A program made the translations under genes and the position numbers. DNA of 64,000 bases from Capillidium heterosporum (lineage: Eukaryota > Entomophthoromycota > Entomophthoromycetes > Entomophthorales > Capillidiaceae): the NCBI GenBank assembly GCA_016630905.1, contig WBMQ01000013.1, forward strand, positions 930,001 through 994,000, written 5' to 3'. The notes beneath the pieces were generated by a model. That model was given only the letters and a program-made list of their open reading frames with translations. It was not told the origin of the DNA and did no database searches. Positions within the stretch are counted from its first letter, which is position 1; each line of letters starts with the position of its first letter. Positions 23,562-37,888 of this stretch are shown in pieces.

Positions 23562-26500
23562 ATGGACAACTCAAACAGGAAATTTGGTTTGCCTGAAGAT
23601 GAGATACGTCGGCGTCGTCAGAATCTACGTGAGCGCATGTTTGGAACCGATCGTTCCAACATTCAAGATCCCAACCCTGGCTTCTCAAATGCATCATCAA
23701 ATTCACAACCCAACCCTTCAAGGAATCAAAGAGAGTCCTACAACATAAAGACACCCGTATTGAAAACCAGCTACGAAAGTAACAAGCTAAAACCAGTTCC
23801 TATTGAGCAGCTAGATACTTCAATTAAGGCAAATGTTTTCAATAAAAGCCCTCAGGGCGACATTCCTGTAATACCATTATCAGTTCTGAGCGAAGTAAGT
23901 CAGCGGAAGATAGCAATAGTTGTTTGTGGAGTGCTACAGCTTATGAAGCTGTGTTTACTAATCTCCAGCTATTACTTGAATACAGCTGAAGGTCAAGAGT
24001 CAATATTAGTTAGCACTTGGTTCGTATTCAAATTTGTAGCAGTGGATGTCTCAAGTTTACTACTACTCTATTTCTTACGTGTTCCCGGTTTAAGGAGCAA
24101 AGATATTAACTTTACGATAATATTTTCGATCTTATTTGCTTTGGATCTGTTTATGATATGTAGCCTCTCATATGTAGGTATTTTTAGCCAAATGAGATTT
24201 CTAATTGAAATTTTAGATGCTATTGTGGCTTGGATCCTTCAGCTACAAGACTCCCACTACTCCAGAAAATGATTGTAAGTGATTCTTGACATTATTCTAC
24301 TAACTCTTCTCAGCTTCCTACATAAGCCAGCCAGTTCAAGTATCTAAACATGATAAAAAAGTCGAAATTGGATTAGGTTCGCGAAAGCCAGTCGATTTTG
24401 ACGGTAATTTCTTATATTTATTCTATATATCTAGGAAGCTAAATCAACTGTATTTTAGAGCTCTTCCATAATAATCACCTTGGTGGAACTTACACTGTTC
24501 GACTACTGCCCGACAGGTATCTTTTATCTATTTACGCTAGCTTACATTCATAGTATGGTCAAGGTCAACGAAGCTGGAGTTCCCTATTGTATCGATCTGG
24601 ACCAAAGTACAAAGGAACAGTATGTCCCTATATTTATTAATGGTACCAGCCCAACCAAACTGTCCTATACCTTCTATTCACTTAATGGCGATAAGAGCAA
24701 ACTCAATGTGATGAAACTCGACGACTTTTTCAATAACAACTTAGCTGATCCCGACACCAAACTAGCTCATGGTTTTTACAATTTTAAGATCAACGAGCCA
24801 GGTACTTATGGTAATATTGAAGTATACAACGACAAGGGAGTTGCCTATCGACACTTTAAAAGCAATTCGATCGAACGTTGCCCCCTGTCCTAGAGCTGAA
24901 ATTCTCAAGCAAGATATTACTTCCGACTATTGTCTTGATGGTGAGAAGTTGTCGGTAAGCTTTCCAGTCAAAGTCAGTGGAGTACCACCTCTGAAGCTGT
25001 TGTACGCCTACAAATTTGGCAACACCGATAATCACGTCACTATTAACATAACGGAGCCCGAGTCCCTTGACAACCTCATCAGTGAACGGGCTCAATTATT
25101 TACCATTAAACACACAACTTCCCTTCAAGTTGACCTGCATAAACTCGGCAGTTATGATATCCGCCTTGTCAAGGTCCAAGATCGGTTGGGCAACACTCTT
25201 GAGTTCAAGCAATCCAACGCCAACCATGTAGCCATCCACCTTCATGCACCTCCTATGGCCGACTTCCGGTGTAGTTCAGACAGCTACAAGCTGTCTCCCA
25301 AGTTCAAAAAGCAGGAGCTCCCTCTCTACGTTACCGGTCTACCAAATTTTAATTTGACTATCCGCCACTGCCCTGATGCCCCCAAGAACGTTCATTCTAA
25401 TGCTTGCACCGACCTATTCTTGAAGGATATGCAGAGTGCTACTAGCTATTCAGCTGCCAAGCCCGGTATCTACTCCTTGGTCGAAGTCAAGGATCGGTAC
25501 TGTGTCCGGAAGCTTGCTGACTCCACTGTATGTACTGTAGAGAATGCCGCTGAGCCTACTGCAATGATTGTTCCCAAGCCCAACTTCGGAAATTGCAACC
25601 GGGAAATCGGTCTAGATCTGCATCTCGATTTAACGGGACAGCCACCCTTCAAGGTCTCCTACATTGCCAAAAGCATACTCAGTGATGGTAGTAAGTCGAG
25701 TAAAAAGCATTCGTTCAGTCTGGACAACCACCATCACATACTTCGACTTCTACCACAAGTGTCCGGCACGTACGCCTACCACTTCACCAAACTAGAGTCA
25801 GCCAACTACGGACATGTGGATCTCAATCAGCAATTCGAGCAACGAATCGAGGCGCTACCCACCGCTAGGTTCGTCGCCCAATCTAGACAAATCCGAACCT
25901 GTATTAACCAGGATGTCGAGCCAGAAAAATACCGCGTCGCTCTTACTGGATCTTCACCCTGGACCCTGGAGTACTCGATAACCCATCAAGATACCGTTAA
26001 GCACCACAAAGCTGAAGTGTCAAGCAGCCCAGTCACATTGGACCTACCCCAGCAATTTGGATTGGCTGGAGAACACAGTTTCCAGTTGAACAAGGTCATT
26101 GACAGCTCCGGTTGCGAAAACTTACTGATTGACCAAGTGTTGAACGTCGATGTTCGGAGTAAATTGCCGCACGCCAAATTCCGGTGCGGTAACTCAGCCA
26201 ACAACTTCACTGTACGGACGGTGGATTCCCAGGTGAAGCTACCCCTCACCCTGACCGGCGAACCCCCATTCAAGCTGTCCTACTTCCGACCGGATGGGAG
26301 CCTACGTACTATCAAACCTTCATCCCAGACCTCCAGCCTAAGTTTTAGTGGAGAAGGAACCTACGTCTTGAACTTTTTTGAGGACTCAACGTGCCAGGGT
26401 CTTATCAGTGAGGATAAAAGCTACTGCAATGTTGCCTTCTATGCTCGACCACAATTCTCCATCGATGATGATCAGCTTTATAATGGCACCGATACCTACG

Positions 26501-27736
26501 TTAAACCGGGGATCTGCTTGAACAGTGAAAGTGCCCTAGATGTCCGATTCCAAGGCCAGGGTCCGTTCAAGCTGTGGTATCGTACTACGGACCCTGAAAA
26601 GAAGCTCTTCGACAAACACCTCCAGTTCACCAACCCCTCAGCCAAGATCTACTTGGAGACCGAGATGGCTGGGGAGTATCGCTACAAGTTCTTCAAGATA
26701 GGGGACCAGCATTATGGCCAGTTGACATTGCCCTCTCCTATAGTTGTCCTGCAGACCGTATTCCCCAAGCCTACCGCCATCTTTGCCAAAGTCAAGTCCC
26801 AGCCTGTTCAGCTCTGCGCCTCCAACCCAAACTTCGACTTTGACATGAGGCTAAGTGGTACAGGCCCTTACAACATCAACATCGAGCTACTAGAGCAGGG
26901 CCGTAGCATCTACGATCTCCAGCTCACTCACGTGGTAGGAAATAAGTACACCCACCACCTCAAGCTCGACCAACTTAAACTTCGGGCCGGTAACTACAGG
27001 TTGAAGATTAAGGATGTCATTGACAGCAACGGTTGCCACAGCTATGTACCTGACGACAAAGAAGCTTCATATCTGGACCTACAGGTCCTCAAGCCACCTC
27101 ATATAGTTCCCACCCTCCCCATCAACAACCGTGTTAAGGACATGTGCGTTGGAGACCAACTGAACTATAGGCTGGAGGGTACATTCCCCTTCACCATTGA
27201 CTACCAATTCGGCGATCTGACTACTCGGGTCGAGGAGCCATCCTCCTCCTTCAAAGGAATTGCCGACCGACCAGGCCCTTTCCACATATCCCGAATCTGT
27301 CACTTGGGAAGCTCTTTACAGTGTTGCAGTGAACCTCAACTCAAAGTCGACATTCACCCCCTCCCTAAAGCTGCCTTCACTGGTGAGAAGTTTGATGCTG
27401 AAGTCCAGCTTCAAGGTGGTAAGTCCTTCTACCTTTTTGATAATGTGTACTAACTTGAATTTTTTGTAGATCAAGATGTCAACCTGACAATCAAATTCCA
27501 AGGAACGACACCATTTACTTTTACTTACGTCCGTAAGGATCTCAAATCTGACAAACTACTGGAGACTCAGACGATTTCTGATATTATTGAAGATACCTAT
27601 ACTATAAAGACGCGGTTACAAGGTAAATTTAACTTTTTCATTCTATTTTAATTGATAAACTTGAGTAGGCACCTACAAGTTGATTGAAATTGCCGACAAG
27701 TATTGTAAGTTCCCACCCCGAAAGAGCTTTAACTAA
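23562..27736 (+). CDS. POM152: Nucleoporin POM152, one surplus base
   Basis: An integral pore-membrane nucleoporin that forms the lumenal ring of the fungal nuclear pore. Exons: 23562-24173, 24217-24274, 24314-24403, 24459-24516, 24554-27418, 27470-27622, 27669-27736; 1300 residues after discounting one base (yeast 1337). A basic N-terminus faces the pore and is followed by PVIPLSVLSEVSQRK, a family landmark, and hydrophobic segments. The lumenal part holds ten Ig-like repeats, each marked by a G-x-x-P-hydrophobic-x-hydrophobic-x-Y core: GTSPTKLSY, GVPPLKLLY, GLPNFNLTI, GQPPFKVSY, GSSPWTLEY, GEPPFKLSY, GQGPFKLWY, GTGPYNINI, GTFPFTIDY, GTTPFTFTY. The C-terminus GTYKLIEIADKYC is typical. Around 24855-24890 the frame changes by one base between DKGVAYRHF and APCPRAEI. 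A 61-base intron would also fix the frame but would delete the conserved GTY strand, so I do not favour it. Confidence 0.93.
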
Positions 27737-30700
27737 TTTCTTTGGTTTCTGCTTTGAATGCTCGTATGGACTCGAGATGGATTGTATGGGCTTCCTTTTT
27801 ACTTTTAGAGAGATGCAGGAGTTTCAAACTTTGCTTTTATGAAGTTGAAGATCTAGTTCTACAACCATCTTTTAAATAAAAATAGTTTCTTTTAGTTTAG
27901 ATACAACCGTCAAGTTTATATGTTTTTAGTTTCAGTTTGTTACTTATAATTAGATAAGTGAAGCTTACTTTTAAGTATAGCTAGCTTAAATGTCTGAAAT
28001 GTATATTTTTTGGCAAACAATAAATAAAACTTGTAGCCACTCATGCTTTCAAATTTGATATAGATTCTTTGCTAAATAATAGGCCAGGCTAGATTTATCA
28101 TTTCCAACAACTTTTTTGTAACAAACCAGGTATAACCTACTACACTGCCCTAAATCTACACTTTTAAACTACCTACACTATGTTGGGATTTAAGATAGAG
28201 ATATTCAGATGGAACAAAGACTATCAAAAGTCAATTGATAAGATGAAATTTTAGTCCAAATTGTATGGCAATCAATCCTTATCAAAACGAAAAATAAATT
28301 TAAAGCAAATGTATCAGATATTTAAAGAAGATTTGATGAATTCTAAGTAACCTAGGCAAATAAAAGGCGGTTTTAAACAAGCAGTAGCTTTAAAGTTATG
28401 AAATATATCTAACCGAAAGATATATATATAGTAAGGAGAGGCATTTATCAATAAAATAACCTAAAACACTTTTCAAAAAGGCACAACTTTTTTATAAAAG
28501 CATTTCTTATTATTAAAACAGTAAAGTACATTGTAAATAAACTAATTACCCAACTCCTATTGTAGTTTTGAGTATTTTCTACTTTTAAACATAAACTAAA
28601 CTATAGTAATAAATTAACAGTGTATTCATTTATATACATAAAGGTTATAAAAATTTAAATAAAATAAAGCCATATTTTACTTGTAGATATATGTATTTTG
28701 TTTTTAAGATTTCTATCTTTAATAGAGCAATGTTAGTCAAATTTACTTTAAAGTAGTGAAAATGATAGGATACTCAAACTACAATATCTAATACTTGCAA
28801 TATGAAGGATTGATTTTAATAAAATTCAAATAAATGCTTAGTAAAAGCTTTAGCATATTTTTATGTAGAAGCTTATATAAGTAGGCTTTATACTTCCTTT
28901 TGATATGGAGATGTCCAAAGGTAGATGTAATAGATATTTTTGGATTGGATTGAAATAGTAAAGGTGATTTATATTTTTGAAAAATCAACTTGCCTAGAAA
29001 TTGTAGTAAGTAGTTGGAGGTTGAGTCTTACCAACTTCTGACTTTAAAATCTAATTTGATTTGTAGTCCGCATATTTGTCTATATACTACCAATACAACT
29101 TTGGATTTTAATAAGAGCTAACATTTATCAAGTTTAAGCTTTTGTATACCAAAGATATCTCCCCACAAAGGATTTTGGTACCAAACCAACATAGAAATCA
29201 GTATTTAGCATCGTAGTTAATACCTAAAGCCTTATAACTTTTACCAATATTTATTGAGGATGTATAGGTAAGATTACAATCTAAATTCGCATATCTTTAC
29301 TATAAATACCTACTATAGCTTATCTATTACAGACGTTTGCACACCTTTGTTTACATTGTATACAGTAAACCTACGATCGGAATAATCTGAGTTTACCCAC
29401 TACGATTACCAATTTTTGGTGTAGACTTGGCTAAACGGTATATCTTAACCTTAACTAGCGGGAATTTGACAAATGAACGGCAGATCCTATTACAAAAATA
29501 GAGGCAGGTTTACAAAACTTTGAATTTTGAATATCGTTTATCTGATAGCGATCCATCAAAAATTTGTCAACTATGCTTCGCCTTTACCTTGCCTTCAATA
29601 AAAATAGGTATCCATCAATAACATCCCATAACATCAGATATCTCTTCCAACACTAAGTTATTCAACTAGAATCAAGCAATCAGATTGTTTTTGAAAGTTT
29701 CTAGATTTCAATTTTGGATTCCCAGCACCATCAATTAAAGTGAAATTATATCTGATTGTGCTAATACATTACCGCTATAATACTTTCTACTTTTAGCATA
29801 AGGTAGGTGGCCTTCCATCTAAGCTATCTACAAAACTTATTTTCAATAGCGATAGATCAGTTAAGCTATCTTCCATCTATCTTGTAGTTCGGATCTTGTC
29901 CAAGCTCAAGAATGTTTATTGGGACTTTACCAAGTAAGGTAAATTTACTAACTTTACCCGAGCTAGTTGACACTACCTGGTACCCATCAATTTTATAGTT
30001 CTAGGACTTGAGGTATCTGATGGGATGGAGGTGGTAACGAAGAGAAAGTTCAGTAAGCGGCCTTAAGTAGCCGATTCTAGCCTTCTGGATCTATAGATGC
30101 TTTGGAGGAATCGATGGGTACGGAAACTTAGAGCTTGAAGTTTACAGTTAGTTACCATACCCATCTGATGATCGGCTATTGGTAATTCTATCGGGCTTCA
30201 ACTTCACCCAAGCAGACTACTAACCAAAAAGCTAAAGCTACACTTTCAATATGACTTTGATAGACATTTTGGCAAGGCACCTTCATCATAAGTTTATGGT
30301 CCTTGACTTACAAAAGCTATGGGAGAATTTTTAGTCTGGTGAGTAGAATCAAGCATTTCAATGAAAAGTAATTTTATGTTCAGTTTATATAGAAAGCTGC
30401 TTCACAAGTACACATTCAGCCAACTCATGTGGAATAAATATAAAATTGGCTATGGTAGCTTGAGATGAGGATAGGATGATAGAATCGATACGTTGATTGT
30501 ATCTTCAAAAAGATATTAATATCGGGGTTGAGCGAACGAAGGCCAGTTCAAGAGCATCAATAAATACCCTTGGTATTAAATTCCATCCAATCTATCACCT
30601 AATTGGTGTCGAAATGAATCGAAGGCTGCCGAAATAATTGTAATTATTTTCAATGGTTTGAGCAATTTCTATATCAATGGATAGGTATCCTTCCACTTCA

Positions 30701-33571
30701 AGTTTAGTTCTATCGATCGATCGATTTTAACCTAAGGAAGAGGTAATGTCAATGCAAGGGAAAGGTGGTACTGTCCTTTCTCTCAGAAACTTTTGTTGCT
30801 TTGGTAGCTTTAAAGCTTGAGGTGATATTGATTCATCCTATCCAAAAAATTTGATGATTTAGGATAGTAAAGTTGGTAAAATTTAGCAAGTTTTGACAAT
30901 AAAAGGATATCTTGATGGACTAATGTTGGCTAATATATATTTAAAGCGAATGCCCCTATTTATAACCTCCATTTGGACGTATCAAACCCTACTATCATAC
31001 ATTTTGATAATGTACTTTAGCAAAACTACCCCATTTCTTAATAGTGTATTAAAGTAATGGAAACTTCCATTTTACAAGTATCAAATCCATCTCTTATAGC
31101 AATGATAGTGAAAATCATATATATACCTAGCTTCATTCTTTTGACAGCAGTTTTTGAAATGTTTTAAGCGTAATGTTAGGTAGTCACAATCACTAATATG
31201 CCAGAAATATCTGTCGATTACAGTAAAAGGCCCATTACTCCATCAAGCTTCTTTCCAACTATGTAAATTACTTGTAAAGCTACCTCTTCTTTAGCATTTG
31301 TATTTTTATCTCAAATGTACAAAAATACTTTGATGTTCATGCGATTCCAAACTGAAGAGTTGTCTCGAATCAACAGTAAATTGATCTATTGCCATTTCCA
31401 ATTTTATTATTTGGGCTCATTAGGCGATATCAAATTTCTATCAAAGCATCTACCAGTTACTGCTACCAACTTGATATTAAACTTTTGCCCATAGTAATAT
31501 CTTCATCGGAATCAAGCTTCAACAGGATGAAGATCCGTACTTTTAATTAATAGATGGATGGAGTATAACCCTAATTGGTTTTCAATGTAAAGCATCAGGT
31601 ATCGCACACCTTGCCTTTGAATGTTTTACCGTTTTGAAGCGGTTATCTGATGGTGATGGTTTACAGGTGATCTTCAAAATGTAAGTCTTTAACTATAGAA
31701 ATATATTGCAAGAATAGTTGATGGTAACTCCAATATTTTAAAGGTACAAGTATATTAGAGTACTACAGTACCATCCCAACTTTTAATTTAGGTATTTTTA
31801 ACTGCCATTTAATAGGAATTCCATCATTTCGAATAGTACCTTTTGGAAACTGCAAATTTCCTTTCGATATCGGCTAAGCCTAGTCCCACCTTTGACTGAA
31901 ACTAAATGTTTTCATTTGCATCAAAAGAATCAATGTTTTTGCAGTATCACTAACTTTACCCATCTGATAACTGACCATTCCAACCAAATCCAATATTGAC
32001 CCATTTAACCAAATTAAGCACAGATAAATTAATTTCCTTCCAAATTAGGAAAAAGTTGGTTTCTGATTGAACTTTGATAAACTATCAGGTATAATTTAGT
32101 CTTTGAGATTTTTGAAGTGATACACTTGTTGAAAAGCTGATTCATATTTTGGGTAAAGGGCATCTAAAGTTTAGGGCCTTTTAGAGTTTCTATATCACGT
32201 TTATCAAAGTTGGATGAACTATACCTCAAAACAATTGGTACGCCATAAAGTGAAGTGGCAAATGTTTGGTTGGTATACTATATATTTGACACGGACAAGT
32301 GCCAAAAATCTCTATATCAAGCAGTTGATCAAGTATCTAGATCAGAAGGATCTGGCATCTAGGTTATTATTTTGATGATACGATATAGACACCCATCGGT
32401 GCTTAAGTTATAATTGGATGCCCATCGATCAGGCAATCGGGTCAACTAGACCTACGTTAACTTTTATAGGTGGTAGTATAAGGATCTTAGGTTATCATTT
32501 TGACGCCATGTTGATGGATAAGTAAGACTGGGATCTATACCTAAGGTATACAAACCCACTGGAAGCTGTATTTACTTTAATCGATATCGTCTTACTCTTT
32601 ATGTAAAGGCAGTGTAAGTATATCTGATAGGTAATTAGCCAGCGGCAATCTATATACTTTTTCCATTATCTATCTTATGGAATTCTTGTCCTAATAGTAG
32701 AAATGTTTATAGGTACTCAATTTTTACGATTTAGAGTTGAGTAGATGGCAAAGCTGATTATCTAATGTGAAGTTACAACTATGAAGTTGCGCCTCCTATT
32801 TCGTACCTATCCCAGATAAAGAGCCTCGTGTGGACCAATGGCTGTACAAGACGCCTTTATTTCTAACCAATAGATAGGTAGGAGATCAAAAAACTTTGAC
32901 CCATCCATCCATCCATTACTTGTAATAGTTTCCAACCAAACCTGTAGAACTTTCCTCAAAATGTTTTAGGTATAAGCATAATTAGAAATGCTAAAAACAA
33001 GATTCCAATCGATCCCGATTTTAACCCTTCGAATTAAACCAATACACTTGCAATTTGTCATACAACCGGTATATGCTTCAATACTGATAAAAATAAGTTT
33101 CAGAGTGTGCTGCTCCTTTTAGGAAACGGAAACCATACTTTTTAGTAGAGTTTTTAATATAGCTTTGTCTTACATCGCTACCTGATGTTAAAGCATCTTT
33201 GAGCTTGTCTTACTTGGATGGGGGTTAGCTTGAGGTCAGGCATCCTACTTTTCATTGAAGGTAGATTATCTGCTCATCTATGAAACCTACAGCTTGCAAA
33301 AAAGCCTCCAAGACTCCTTTTTATTCTTAATATATCACTAATTGAGGGGTATCTGGTTGGTAATCTGAAGGAAGCTTACCTAAGTATCGGATCTATGGAG
33401 GTATAGTAGGAAACGATTGTCCGACTTTGAGAAAAATTTGATGTACCCAAATTTACAGTAAAATGTAAGAAAAAGTGAAGCAAAGAAGTAGCTACAAGAG
33501 CTGTAAAGCTAAATCTATCAAAGATATGTGAATTTTATTATTAATATAGCAAAAAATGAATACATGTGATG
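27737..33571. other. Gene desert with decayed short repeats
   Basis: About 5.8 kb without a supportable gene on either strand. From about 29.5 to 32.6 kb the heptamer ATCTGAT occurs seven times, two copies being embedded in a longer related sequence (see findings). I suspected retroelement remnants around 30.2 kb but could not support any reading frame. No RNA gene recognised. Confidence 0.55.
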
Positions 33572-35048
33572 TTAGTTGTTGAGCATATGGTTACTATCGG
33601 CAGTTCCAAAGTACTTTGCCGAAAAGTTTTTAAAGATAGCCATATCCGACTCCCCACTAGGGGAAGGAGGTTCTGTTGTATTGATGTTGGGTGTCGTCGT
33701 ACCGTTAGGTTTGTATTGCGGAGAATTCCTCAAGCTAGAGTCGAAGCTAAGATCGTTGCTGACTGGACCTTTATCACTGTTCTTACGTCTTCTTTTCTTT
33801 ATAATCTCACACTTCAACTTAGGGTCACGTAGTTTCCCAGTTTTTATGAAATGCAGCTTGCAGGCGTTGCAGTTGGTCTGGCCTTGAGAATCGAGGCGCC
33901 AGATGACCGATTTGGTAGTCTGACAGTTAAAGCATACGCGTACCTCCTTGTTAGAGATACGTTCAGGGCGTAAAGCCATAGGCCTAGGCTTCTTCTTGGC
34001 GCGGTAGTACAGGCCACATCGGTTACATACAACTTTACCTAGAACGTGGCGCCAGATAGGTGTTTTGGTTATACCACAGTTGGTGCATTGGACTTGCTGT
34101 TTACTTTCGGTTGGAGTTAAAGTGCAGCTTTCCAGTCTGGATCGGATACTCGATTCGGGATCGGACGATAGTTGAGGGTTTGGGGGTGTAGAAGGTTGCG
34201 AGTCGTAGTAGTGATTGACGTTAGATTCGTTGTAGTTGGGAGGAGATTGGATAGTGGTGGTGAAGTTACTGAAGTTTGATTCGGATTGTTGTATCATGGC
34301 GTTGCTGGAGTTCATATAGCTAGGGTCGTAAAAGGTGGGGGTTTGGAACTGAGGTAAGTAGACGTTGGAACCGCTGAAAGGTAGGTTGTTGAAGTCACTG
34401 AACTCGTTGACATTTTGGAAGGGGTTTAGTTCTAGGAGAGTTGTATTTACATTTTGAGTGGTAGGCTGCATTTGGTTGGTAAATAGGTTGGGTAGGTAGC
34501 TGGGAAAGGTGTATTGGGGAATAAGGTTCATAGGAGCGACGGTTGTCGAGTTGTTGGGGATAAAGTGAGTGGGTAAATTGTACTGTATGGTGGAACTTTC
34601 GGCCGGTGCTATACTTGTGGGTGCTTGGGATACAGTGGTGGATGTGGCACTGTTTTGCATATTTAACATATCGATAAAGTTGTTGAGGCCCAGATCGTGA
34701 GCCTGCTCTTCACCGTTGTCAAATATAGTCTCGGCTGGGTCTAGCAGAAGTAGTCGAAGTTACGGTCTGTTCTAGATCCTTGGCATCCTGTATCGACTTT
34801 GATACGGCTTTGACCGGAGCTGCTGCTGTATGGGACCGTTGCTTTACTTTCTCTCTGGCTTGTTGGTCGTGTAAGAGTCGAACCTTGAACTTCCGTTTGG
34901 ACAGGTTTTCGAACCGACGTCCGTCCTTCATAAGGAACTGGACTTTGAGCAGCGTCGACGAGGACTGGGCTAAATCGGCCAGCCCAAAGGTGTCTAAAGC
35001 TCTTACATTGAACAACTCGTCGCTAATCTTCAACTTGAGGGCGGGCAT
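33572..35048 (-). CDS. GATA-type zinc-finger transcription factor, two fingers, one surplus base
   Basis: Probably 491 residues if one base is discounted. Residues ~20-60 (ADLAQSSSTLLKV, then KDGRRFENLSKRKFKV) resemble the N-terminal motif of fungal AreA-like GATA factors. A long Asn/Ser/Thr/Pro-rich region follows, then finger 1 (CTNCGITKTPIWRHV...CNRCGLYYRAKKKPRP) and a second, less canonical finger (CFNCQTTKSVIWRL...CNACKLHFIKTGK), and a basic stretch (KKRRRKNSDK). Two fingers so close together recall iron-responsive (SreA/Urbs1) or animal GATA factors, but the Cys-rich linker of iron regulators is absent. Target genes cannot be inferred. The N-terminal frame stops at 34719 while the downstream frame is open just across it (about 34720-34765); no intron with the right phases exists, so this is another one-base displacement. 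The alternative is two separate genes. Confidence 0.85.
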
Positions 35049-37888
35049 CCAATTTAAACTGTAATAAACTGATTCGATTTGAAATTCTCAACTTTTGACG
35101 TTAAATCCTTTATATATTTATCCCTCATGCATAATTTAACTAGGACTGGGATTATCTATTACACCAACCTAATCCATCAGTGAACACCAGCCTTTCTATC
35201 AGATAGCAAGTTTTGAATCTGGTCCGAAATCGGAAACCAGAAATGAAATATGAAGCAGGGCAGCTAATCAGATACCCGTGAAACTGATTTAGTAATAATC
35301 TACCCTACTGATTGATCTCATTTAAACCTACCATCCGATTCATTAATCCTATAATTAATTTGCCATGCTGAAATTCTAATAGGGTTGAGGAATTATATAA
35401 ATGGCGTACTATCTAAATTGCACTTTAGATGTCAAAGACAGCCGCCTTTAGTTAAACACTTCCACATTCATGCCAGTTTAAATCGTCAATAGAAGAGTAT
35501 TGAAACGAACTCCATCGTTATAGATGGATACATACCTACACTCATCCACTCTTGGATAGTTTAAAAATACACATTAAAGTACACTAACCCAACCTAGTAT
35601 GGCAATTTCTTTTACAATCAACGTATACTAATCTGATTCCCACTTTCTATATTTAGATTTATAATAGCATACGGTATCCTCCAAAGATATCTTGTTCCCT
35701 CTAAAAAAGCGTATAGATCAAAGGAAAGCATACTATATACGGATAACACCATTGTCGCTAGATCTCGACCTCCTAAACCAATACAATGGCAACGTTATAT
35801 TTTTTCTATACGAGAATGAACAGTCGTCTATTTGAACTTATAGGTGCCACATTATAAAAGTTTACTAAGTGCATCCGCCTATAGTAGCATCTTACTAAAG
35901 ATGTCTAATGTTTATGATGTACCTGAACTTATAAAGTAAAATGGTTAAAAACCTCTATTCTTTAACTTGAGACCGATATTAAAACGAGGTATCGACTTGA
36001 AAGTCACCTGATAACTTACCTTGCGTTATCAAGTCTTTTAAAACATATATGTAACAAGTTGATAGTTAAGACCTAGATTACGAATTGATTGTTTCCATCG
36101 ACTATCAGATATAATGGAAACCGGAATATACAATCTATTACGTTTTCTTAAAGGGTATACACCTTGAAATTTGTAAGGTAAGGTTGGGGAGGTGCAATTT
36201 AAATAGATATATTGGCCATGCTTCGCATATATATGCACTATTCCTTAGATATATTATGTAATAAAGAGCCAATCTAGATAAAACTATTAATTTATACTTC
36301 TTAGGCGTAAACCTCATACTGATATATTGGTTTTTGAAAATATTTAGTTGATGTAAAGACGATTATGATCTATATAGTATAATTTATAAAGCTGATTAGC
36401 GATGCCAACCTGCTTTATAGATGGATGTAGGTCTAGCACCATCGGATATATATGTACTAGGCCGTAGATTTATACAACTTTGGCCGATAGTAGGTACTCC
36501 TACTAGATCAAGCTCTAGCTTTAGGTAATGTAGGTTGAAGTAGCTTTAAAATTCAATAATCGAGCCATTTGGTGGCTATTTACGCCATTCATTTGTTGAC
36601 AACTATTATTCAACAGGTTATCGACAATACAAATGGCAATATAAAAGAGTAAGGTTAGTATACATATCTAGAATATCGGTGGTAGCAACTTTTTTAAACT
36701 TTCCGATGGATTCGGTAAGTCAATCCCTTGAGATTATGGAATTAGAAGGGGTTCATTACAAATTTTGCTTACATATTTATAAAAATTGGGTAAGTATATA
36801 GGAGCGTATGTATAGTTGATTGGATATGCAGATATAGTAAGTTCATCTATACTTCTACAGAAATAAAGCTAGTAACTGAAGAAGGGTATATTAACTACTT
36901 GGCAACGAGAAAAAATCGAATGTTTAAAAGCAAACTTTTCCTTCAATAACATACTGCACTGGTCAGAATCTTTCCTCCTAAAACTTTTAATTGCTTTAAA
37001 GGTTTTGAGAGTAAAGTTTCCGACCAGAATAGTATAGCCTAAAAGTTTTGGACAAGTTAATGAAGCTGACTGATGAAAGAAATTAGGTACTTGGAACAAA
37101 AATTTACAAAGTTGGGATAGGTTGTTGGAAATGGATGAGGCCCAGTAGCTTACATTGACGGTAAGATCTAATAATTCTTATATCTCATTTGATAGCCTGC
37201 TAGATGGTCCAAGTGGCAGCAACTTTTAAATGTAAGCAACAAGATTGAGCCTTACTTTGTTGGAGATTCAGCAGCTCTTGGAGAACACTATACCAATCTT
37301 CCTAGGATAATTTCTTTGGACTGATTTAAAACGAGTAGGAGATGCTGGTTCCTCCTATAAAAGTAGCATAAAGGGATCACCCAGCCCATTGGTAGCCCAT
37401 CCTACCTTTCAAGGCACTAAATATGGAAAATTTTGTTCTATTTGAGATACATCACCAAAAAACTTGAAAAGTTCCAGATGGGTAACTTATGATCGAAATG
37501 CCAATAGCTACTCCAAACTTTTCTTAAACCAGGAAAACTTCAAGTATGTGTTTAAACGCTAGTGGAGTTACCAACCTATCTCTCAATCGACTGCCGAACT
37601 GGGTAGCTGAAATGAATCTACATATTCGATAGGGCTTGATTTAATTGAGAGTTGACTCCATCCAAACCAAATGGTAGCTGTCAGTAAAAAATAAAAGTTC
37701 AAGGTTCAGTAGTTAGATCCAAAGCAGTGTTACTTGTAGTTAAAGCTGCTTAGTGAAAGTAATCTTAGCTTTCGCTAAGCCTTCATTATCCAAGACACTA
37801 AGGAAAGCCACTTTAGGTCTAGGTTTAAGATCTACTTTACTATCACAGCCCTACTAAAAAGTCAATTAGTAGACCAACTCTAACTATG
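35049..37888. other. Gene-free region upstream of the GATA gene
   Basis: About 2.8 kb of AT-rich DNA. A TATATA-like stretch near 35110 could serve the GATA gene on the minus strand. No coding or RNA feature can be supported. Confidence 0.55.

Noticed and set aside
24174-24216. Apparent frame break near the N-terminus of POM152
   Set aside because: A 43-base GT-AG interval here (43 leaves remainder 1 on division by 3) with a normal donor and acceptor restores the frame, so this is an ordinary intron.
30200-30330. Possible retrotransposon integrase remnant (HFGKA-like translation)
   Set aside because: A few residues resemble the integrase zinc-finger region, but stops interrupt it and no neighbouring motif aligns.
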